Positions 6,827 to 10,419 of a stretch of 10,419 nucleotides of DNA are shown piece after piece. The notes under the pieces were generated by a model that saw only the letters and a program-made list of their open reading frames with translations, was not told the DNA's origin and did not search any database. The stretch covers positions 1-10,419 of the forward strand of contig JACMQE010000273.1 in the NCBI GenBank assembly GCA_014377145.1, read 5' to 3'. Made by a program: the position numbers and the translations under genes. This stretch comes from Glaciimonas sp. (GTDB lineage: Bacteria; Pseudomonadota; Gammaproteobacteria; Burkholderiales; Burkholderiaceae). Every line of letters starts with the position of its first letter. Positions within the stretch are counted from its first letter, which is position 1.

Positions 6827-7668
6827 AGGTAATGGTTACTGGGGCCACGGGTTTCGTGGGGCGGCATGTGGTCAACGCTTTGCTTGCGCGTGGGCATTCC
6901 GTTGTTGCAATTGCTCGTGATCTCAAACGGGCGCAGGAAATGCCATGGTTTGATCGTGTCGAGTTCATCCAGTGCGATTTACACGAAAATTTTCAACCTC
7001 TTTTACAGACCGAGTGCCTGCCCAACGCAATCATGCATCTCGCATGGCCAGGCCTTCCGAACTATCGGGACTTTTTTCACATTAGCAAAAACTTGCCTGC
7101 TGACCTGTCTTTTTTGGAAGCGGCTGTTAAGTCAGGGGTGCCTCATTTATTAGTCGCAGGCACATGCCTTGAGTACGGTATGCAATATGGCCCATTGACT
7201 GAGGAGATGGAAACCGCCCCTACGACGCCATATGGTTTTGCCAAAGATGCTTTACGTAAGGCGCTTCAATTGCTGCAGAGGGAAAGACCATTCGCGTTGC
7301 AATGGATGCGTCTTTTCTATATGTATGGTGAAGGACAAAATAAAAATAGTCTTCTGGCTCAGTTAGATCGCGCGATTGAAGAGGGGCAAGCTGTTTTTAA
7401 TATGTCTGCAGGAGATCAATTGCGTGACTATTTGCCAATTCAAGAGGTGGCAGAGAACTTTGTTTTTACGCTTGAGAACCCTCAGATCGAAGGAGTAATA
7501 AACTGTTGTAATGGAAGTCCAATTTCAGTTTTTGATCTCGTGGAGCAACGATGCCACACCAGAGCTAGTAAAATTAAATTAAATAGAGGTTATTACCCCT
7601 ATCCAGACTATGAACCACTGGCGTTTTGGGGCGTTCCTTCAAAGTTGGCTGTCTTTAGGTCCGTATAA
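6823..7668 (+). CDS. SDR-family NDP-sugar reductase/epimerase
   Basis: 281 residues. It is an extended short-chain dehydrogenase with the NAD(P)-binding motif TGATGFVG at residues 6-13, a GTCLEYG segment holding the Ser/Thr position, and the catalytic pair Tyr137-x-x-x-Lys141 in PYGFAKDAL. RLFYMYGEGQ and RDYLPIQEVAENF are typical of NDP-sugar epimerase/dehydratase-like enzymes. It is slightly short for the family, but the C-terminus (YYPYPDYEPLAFWG) looks intact. Its start overlaps the methyltransferase stop by ATGA (6823-6826). As the last enzyme of the cassette it most likely reduces the C4 ketone of the C-methylated CDP-sugar to give the finished donor; this is inference from position. The last ~150 bases become AT-richer, approaching the composition of the next gene. 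Confidence 0.88.
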   Translation: MKVMVTGATGFVGRHVVNALLARGHSVVAIARDLKRAQEMPWFDRVEFIQCDLHENFQPLLQTECLPNAIMHLAWPGLPNYRDFFHISKNLPADLSFLEAAVKSGVPHLLVAGTCLEYGMQYGPLTEEMETAPTTPYGFAKDALRKALQLLQRERPFALQWMRLFYMYGEGQNKNSLLAQLDRAIEEGQAVFNMSAGDQLRDYLPIQEVAENFVFTLENPQIEGVINCCNGSPISVFDLVEQRCHTRASKIKLNRGYYPYPDYEPLAFWGVPSKLAVFRSV

Positions 7669-7672
7669 GGGA
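7667..7672 (+). promoter_or_regulatory. Ribosome-binding site of a 22-codon leader ORF
   Basis: AAGGGA at 7667-7672 overlaps the TAA of the reductase gene and is 6 bases from ATG 7679. No comparable site lies in front of ATG 7751, so ribosomes may reach the larger gene through the short ORF. Confidence 0.45.
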
Positions 7673-7678
7673 AGCTTG

Positions 7679-7747
7679 ATGAGAAAGGTGCTTATGTTGA
7701 AGAGTGTTGACTCTCTAACAATGGACAAGCCAACAAGTCGCAGCTAA
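7679..7747 (+). CDS. 22-codon leader-like ORF, possibly translationally coupled
   Basis: ATG 7679 to TAA 7745-7747 encodes 22 residues starting MRKVLMLKSVDS, with a good ribosome-binding site. It is in the same frame as the next gene, whose ATG 7751 lies 3 bases after the stop. It may couple translation of the downstream transferase-like gene to the reductase gene. Alternatives are an N-terminal extension lost to a nonsense mutation, or chance. The paralogue at 2116-3186 does not have a corresponding extension, which argues against the nonsense explanation. The peptide resembles nothing I recognise. Confidence 0.3.
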   Translation: MRKVLMLKSVDSLTMDKPTSRS

Positions 7748-7750
7748 ATT

Positions 7751-8626
7751 ATGAAAGAGATTTGTGTTGTCCATCTGGTACGTGCTCAAAATGGTATTGA
7801 GCCTTTCATGCGGTTTTTAGAATCCTACCGTGACAATCGGGGCGATATCGAACATGATTTTCTAGTGGTTTTTAAGGGATTCGAGAAGCCAAGTGACAAG
7901 GATCCATATTTTTCATTGATCGAGCCTTTTCAATATTTTAGTTTTGATATTCCAGATATTGGATTTGATATCACGGCATATTTCAGTGCGGCAAAAAAAT
8001 ATGCTGGGCAGTACCGTTTTTTTTGCTTTTTGAACTCCTTTAGCGTTATTTTGCGCTGCGATTGGTTAAGTAAACTCTATGAGAATATCATTCAGCCGGG
8101 GGTGGGAATGGTGGGTGCGACTGGTTCTTGGCAAAGTATCAACCCATGGGGGAGAATTCTTCAGCGTAGGCGGATGCGGTTTAATAAAAATTCCACCATG
8201 GGACTAACTCTATGTATTTGGGATCGAGTTAAGTATGGGTTGGTTGTCATCTGGAGGTACGTTTATTTCCCGATAATTTTTCATCCATTTCCAAACTATC
8301 ATTTACGAACAAATTCTTTCATGATATCCGGTGAGGTAATGATGAAGCTTACATTACCAACTATAAAAACAAAAATAGACGCCTATAAATTTGAGAGTGG
8401 TAAAAAGAGTTTGACAAGGCAAGTTCTCAACATCGGCAACGAGGTTCTCATCGTAGCCGGAGATGGTGTTGGATATAGAATGAAATTCTGGAATAAAAGT
8501 AAAACGTTTTGGCAAGCCGACCAGGAAAACTTGCTGGTAGCCGATAATCAAACCCGTTCTTATCAGAATGCTGCAATGGAGCAGCGCAGATTTTTGTCAT
8601 TTATGGCTTGGGGAATTAAAGAGTGA
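7751..8626 (+). CDS. Unclassified glycosyltransferase-like protein, copy B
   Basis: 291 residues, ATG start without an evident ribosome-binding site of its own. It is a paralogue of the protein at 2116-3186. Shared blocks, in order, are KGF (42-44), FDITAY (72-77), FCFLNSFS (91-98), GATGSWQS (122-129), PFPNYHLRTNSF (179-190), ESGKKSLTRQ (215-224), DNQTRS (265-270) and FMAWG (284-288). The two align over nearly the full length, apart from about 40 fewer residues between the GAT and PFPN blocks and a shorter C-terminal tail. There is no signal peptide. A moderately hydrophobic stretch near 160-180 (LVVIWRYVYFPIIF) might touch the membrane. A GT-A-like transferase is the best guess, from motif layout and genomic position, but no named family is recognised. 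The gene is AT-rich relative to the sugar cassette. Confidence 0.75.
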   Translation: MKEICVVHLVRAQNGIEPFMRFLESYRDNRGDIEHDFLVVFKGFEKPSDKDPYFSLIEPFQYFSFDIPDIGFDITAYFSAAKKYAGQYRFFCFLNSFSVILRCDWLSKLYENIIQPGVGMVGATGSWQSINPWGRILQRRRMRFNKNSTMGLTLCIWDRVKYGLVVIWRYVYFPIIFHPFPNYHLRTNSFMISGEVMMKLTLPTIKTKIDAYKFESGKKSLTRQVLNIGNEVLIVAGDGVGYRMKFWNKSKTFWQADQENLLVADNQTRSYQNAAMEQRRFLSFMAWGIKE

Positions 8627-8647
8627 GTTTTCATCGGACACTGCTAC

Positions 8648-9589
8648 ATGATAGAGATGGTTCCGCCTAAAATCAGTATTTGCATACCCGTATATAACGG
8701 TGAACGATTCCTGTTACAAGCAGTAGAGTCCACGTTACGTCAGTCCTATTCTGATTTTGAAGTGATTATCATTGACAATGCTTCTACAGATAGCACGGCG
8801 AGATTGGTGGCAGAGGTGGTCGCCGGTAACAGCAAAATACGCCTGCTCAGGAATGATCGCAATATCGGATTGGTGGCGAATTTCAATGCTTGTCTGAAAC
8901 AGGCAAAAGGCGAGTACATCAAATTCTTGTGTGCCGATGACTTGCTGATGCCCACCTGCCTGGAAAAGATGGCGAAGGTGCTGGATGCCTGTCCTTCGGT
9001 TTCTCTCGTTGCAGCAGGGCGCCTGATTGTCAATGAAGAGTCGAAAACGATAGGTGTTCAGCATTACGCAAGAACTGAAGCAAGAGTGGGCGGGTTTGAG
9101 GCGATTAATCGCTGCCTTTTTGGTTCTAACTACATCGGTGAGCCGAGCGCTGTAATGTTTAGGCGAGAGGCGTCTCTGCGTGGATTTCGTAAGGATCTGT
9201 CGCACTTGATGGATATGGAAATGTGGTTTTATTTGCTGGAGCAGGGAGAGTTAGTCGGTCTACCGGAGCCGTTGTGTGCAATACGTCGACATGCAGGCCA
9301 GATGACGGTGCAAAACATCAAGTCTGGAGCCCTGGCTGAAGATAACGTCCGGCTGTTTGAGGAATATGGAAAGAAACCCTATATCCAGAATTCGCGGTTG
9401 AATAATGTGGCGCGCAGGGTTCGTATGGCTTACCGGATATGGATTTCTAGAAAAAATCTGGAACCCATGCGACGCAAAGAACTGTTGAGGCAGCATTCTA
9501 TTCCGCTGGTGTACTATTTGGCAATGCCGACCATTTATGGAATATTGATTCTATTGAGTAATGCTCGTCGCCTGCTTCGGATCGACTGA
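8648..9589 (+). CDS. GT2 family glycosyltransferase
   Basis: 313 residues, typical for a cytoplasmic GT2 enzyme. The GT-A domain starts with ISICIPVYNGERFL, followed by VIIIDNASTDST and NIGLVANFNACL. The metal/nucleotide-binding ADD motif is at residues 96-98 (Asp97, Asp98). An acceptor-side acidic motif (HLMDMEMWFYLLEQG) and LCAIRRHAGQMT follow; both are usual for inverting GT2 enzymes. A hydrophobic C-terminal segment (LVYYLAMPTIYGILILL) probably anchors the protein at the inner membrane near the lipid-linked acceptor. Donor and acceptor cannot be deduced. ATG 8657 is an alternative start three codons downstream; neither has a strong ribosome-binding site. The stop codon lies inside an inverted repeat (9581-9634). 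Confidence 0.92.
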   Translation: MIEMVPPKISICIPVYNGERFLLQAVESTLRQSYSDFEVIIIDNASTDSTARLVAEVVAGNSKIRLLRNDRNIGLVANFNACLKQAKGEYIKFLCADDLLMPTCLEKMAKVLDACPSVSLVAAGRLIVNEESKTIGVQHYARTEARVGGFEAINRCLFGSNYIGEPSAVMFRREASLRGFRKDLSHLMDMEMWFYLLEQGELVGLPEPLCAIRRHAGQMTVQNIKSGALAEDNVRLFEEYGKKPYIQNSRLNNVARRVRMAYRIWISRKNLEPMRRKELLRQHSIPLVYYLAMPTIYGILILLSNARRLLRID

Positions 9590-9634
9590 GATGATCCTGG
9601 CTGTGAGCATTTAGACTGTCAGCCCTCAGTCGAT
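9581..9634 (+). terminator. Hairpin across the GT2 stop codon
   Basis: ATCGACTGAG at 9581-9590 is a perfect 10-base inverted repeat of CTCAGTCGAT at 9625-9634. Directly inside the right arm, GGCTG (9599-9603) pairs with CAGCC (9620-9624), giving a long stem with an 8-base one-sided bulge. The TGA stop (9587-9589) is in the left arm. Only a weak T-rich stretch (TTGTATT) follows, so termination would be partial at best. Processing or stabilisation of the mRNA is an alternative. Confidence 0.45.
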
Positions 9635-9837
9635 TGTATTAGTGGTGAAGTTGCTCGTCGATATTCGTGATTATTACCGAGGTGAAGTGGATGGTTTGGT
9701 GTGCCCAACGCGATGCCTTGTTGGGTTTGCCGAAGATGTGGCGAAAGCGTATGACTATTCAAAATACTTCAGTTGTTTTAAGCGATGTGGTTTGCCGACA
9801 TTTGGATATGCTAATGGGCGCAAAAAAAACTTGTTAA
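9615..9837 (+). pseudogene. Frameshifted C-terminal remnant of a GT2 glycosyltransferase
   Basis: Only about 70 residues remain. One frame (open from 9615) reads VVKLLVDIRDYYRGEVDGLV. About base 9700 the sense passes to another frame, which reads AQRDALLGLPKMWRKRMTIQ and ends at TAA 9835-9837. Together they match the pattern I recall at the C-terminus of WbbL-like GT2 rhamnosyltransferases (a hydrophobic stretch, then RG...A.rDAL.GLP.m.rKRr.IQ). Removing one base near 9699-9705 restores a continuous reading (DGLVAQRDAL). An in-frame TAG at 9612-9614 closes the frame upstream and no GT2 catalytic region is present, so the gene is truncated as well as frameshifted. The family match is from memory and not tested. 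The following GT2 gene begins 9 bases after the remnant's stop. Confidence 0.6.
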
Positions 9838-9846
9838 AAAAGAAAT

Positions 9847-10419
9847 ATGAACGCCGTCATCTCAACAATCATTGTTAATTACAACGCGGGTGTTTATTTG
9901 CGTAGCTGTGTTGATTCGCTGCTGAATTGCCCGCTAGAAATAGAAATTATCGTGGTTGACAACGCATCGATGGATAGCAGTTTGGATGCTTTGCAGGGGT
10001 TGCCATCAGTAAAAATTATTAAAAATTCAAACAACGTTGGATTCGCTGCGGCTTGTAATAATGGGGCGCGTGTTGCTTCTGCACAGTTCTTGTTATTTCT
10101 TAATCCAGACTGTTCCTTCAAACCAGGTACGCTGATCAGCTTATTGGAGGCTATGTGTCTGGATGAGCGCGTGGGTATGGTGGGGGGCTTGCTTGTTAAT
10201 TTGGACGGAACTGAGCAAGCGGGTGGCCGCAGGGCCATACCAACCCCTTGGCGCTCTTTTGTGCGCGCATTTGGGCTGGCACGTTTTTCTGATCGTTGGC
10301 CGCGCTTGTTCTTTGATTTCCACTTGCATAAACAACCCTTGCCAGATCACGCCATCGAGGTGGAGGCGATTTCTGGTGCCTGCATGATGGTCAAACGTGA
10401 GGCAATGCAGGAGGTTGGA
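9847..10419 (+). CDS. WbbL-like GT2 glycosyltransferase (partial, runs off the right edge)
   Basis: 191 codons from ATG 9847 are open to the end of the window with no stop, so the gene is cut by the window. The GT-A fold begins with ISTIIVNYNAGVYLRSCVDSL. EIIVVDNASMDSS, the NNVGFAAACNNGA motif and the FLNPDC block, holding the DxD-equivalent aspartate, follow. GMVGGLLVNLDG, then GGRRAIPTPW and VEAISGACMMVKREAM, complete the usual order for rhamnosyltransferase-type GT2 enzymes (WbbL/RfbN-like). It is expected to transfer a deoxyhexose, often rhamnose, from an NDP-sugar to a lipid-linked glycan at the cytoplasmic face of the inner membrane. The actual donor is unknown. The ribosome-binding site is weak (an A-rich AAAAAAGAAAT run before the ATG). 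Confidence 0.9.
   Translation, partial: MNAVISTIIVNYNAGVYLRSCVDSLLNCPLEIEIIVVDNASMDSSLDALQGLPSVKIIKNSNNVGFAAACNNGARVASAQFLLFLNPDCSFKPGTLISLLEAMCLDERVGMVGGLLVNLDGTEQAGGRRAIPTPWRSFVRAFGLARFSDRWPRLFFDFHLHKQPLPDHAIEVEAISGACMMVKREAMQEVG

Noticed and set aside
3203..7668. A 3,6-dideoxyhexose or yersiniose pathway
   Set aside because: These routes need an RfbH/E1-type PLP/iron-sulfur 3-dehydratase (and, for yersiniose, a TPP-dependent YerE-type enzyme). None is present; a SAM-dependent C-methyltransferase is there instead.
7699..7712. A small hairpin AGAGT-GTTG-ACTCT between the reductase and transferase-like copy B
   Set aside because: A 5-base stem with no T-tract, lying within the short leader ORF, is too weak to call a terminator.
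8735..9205. Minus-strand open frame of 156 codons opposite the GT2 gene
   Set aside because: It is fully antisense to conserved GT2 motifs and its translation has no recognisable features.
9642..9878. An open frame of 78 codons starting with GTG between the two GT2 genes
   Set aside because: Its first ~20 codons belong to the GT2 remnant, but after about base 9700 the sensible reading moves to another frame. It also overlaps the start of the next GT2 gene by 32 bases, so it is not an independent gene.
9894..10387. Open frames on both strands over the partial GT2 gene (9894-10238 minus, 10141-10350 minus, 10163-10387 plus)
   Set aside because: The frame starting at 9847 carries all GT2 motifs through to the window edge; the others are shadows.
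1..10419. CRISPR arrays, tRNA or rRNA genes, insertion sequences, toxin-antitoxin or defence genes
   Set aside because: No regularly spaced repeats, structural RNA signatures, transposase motifs or defence-protein motifs were seen on either strand.

Overview
This window is part of a surface-polysaccharide (O-antigen or exopolysaccharide type) gene cluster from a Gram-negative bacterium, probably a gammaproteobacterium. The evidence is an rfb-type CDP-sugar operon mixed with glycosyltransferases and a polytopic membrane protein. The species is not identifiable. All genes lie on the + strand. Base composition is mosaic: moderate GC in most genes, clearly AT-richer in the two unclassified transferase-like genes, as is common in clusters assembled by horizontal transfer.

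Layout. Bases 1-45 look like the tail of an upstream gene and overlap a nested inverted repeat. Next is a ~660-residue polytopic membrane protein of GT-C-like appearance (80-2050). It is followed by an AT-rich gene for an unclassified glycosyltransferase-like protein (2116-3186). A five-gene sugar-nucleotide cassette fills 3203-7668: rfbF (glucose-1-phosphate cytidylyltransferase), rfbG (CDP-glucose 4,6-dehydratase), an RmlC/RfbC-like epimerase, a TylC3/NovU-type sugar C-methyltransferase and an SDR reductase. Every junction in the cassette is a 4-base ATGA stop/start overlap, so it is one translationally coupled unit. A second protein of the same unclassified family (7751-8626) follows, preceded by a 22-codon leader-like ORF with a good ribosome-binding site. 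Then come a GT2 glycosyltransferase (8648-9589), a hairpin spanning its stop codon, a broken C-terminal remnant of another GT2 enzyme (about 9615-9837) and the first 191 codons of a WbbL-like GT2 enzyme that runs off the right edge (9847-10419).

How it works together. RfbF and RfbG make CDP-4-keto-6-deoxy-D-glucose. The epimerase, C-methyltransferase and reductase should then give a CDP-activated, C-methyl-branched 6-deoxyhexose. No RfbH-type 3-dehydratase is seen, so a 3,6-dideoxyhexose is not the expected product from these genes alone. The transferases around the cassette are candidates for adding this sugar and its neighbours to a lipid-linked glycan.

The points most worth following up are the paralogous unclassified transferase-like pair that brackets the sugar cassette, the predicted CDP-linked branched sugar, and the frameshifted GT2 remnant.
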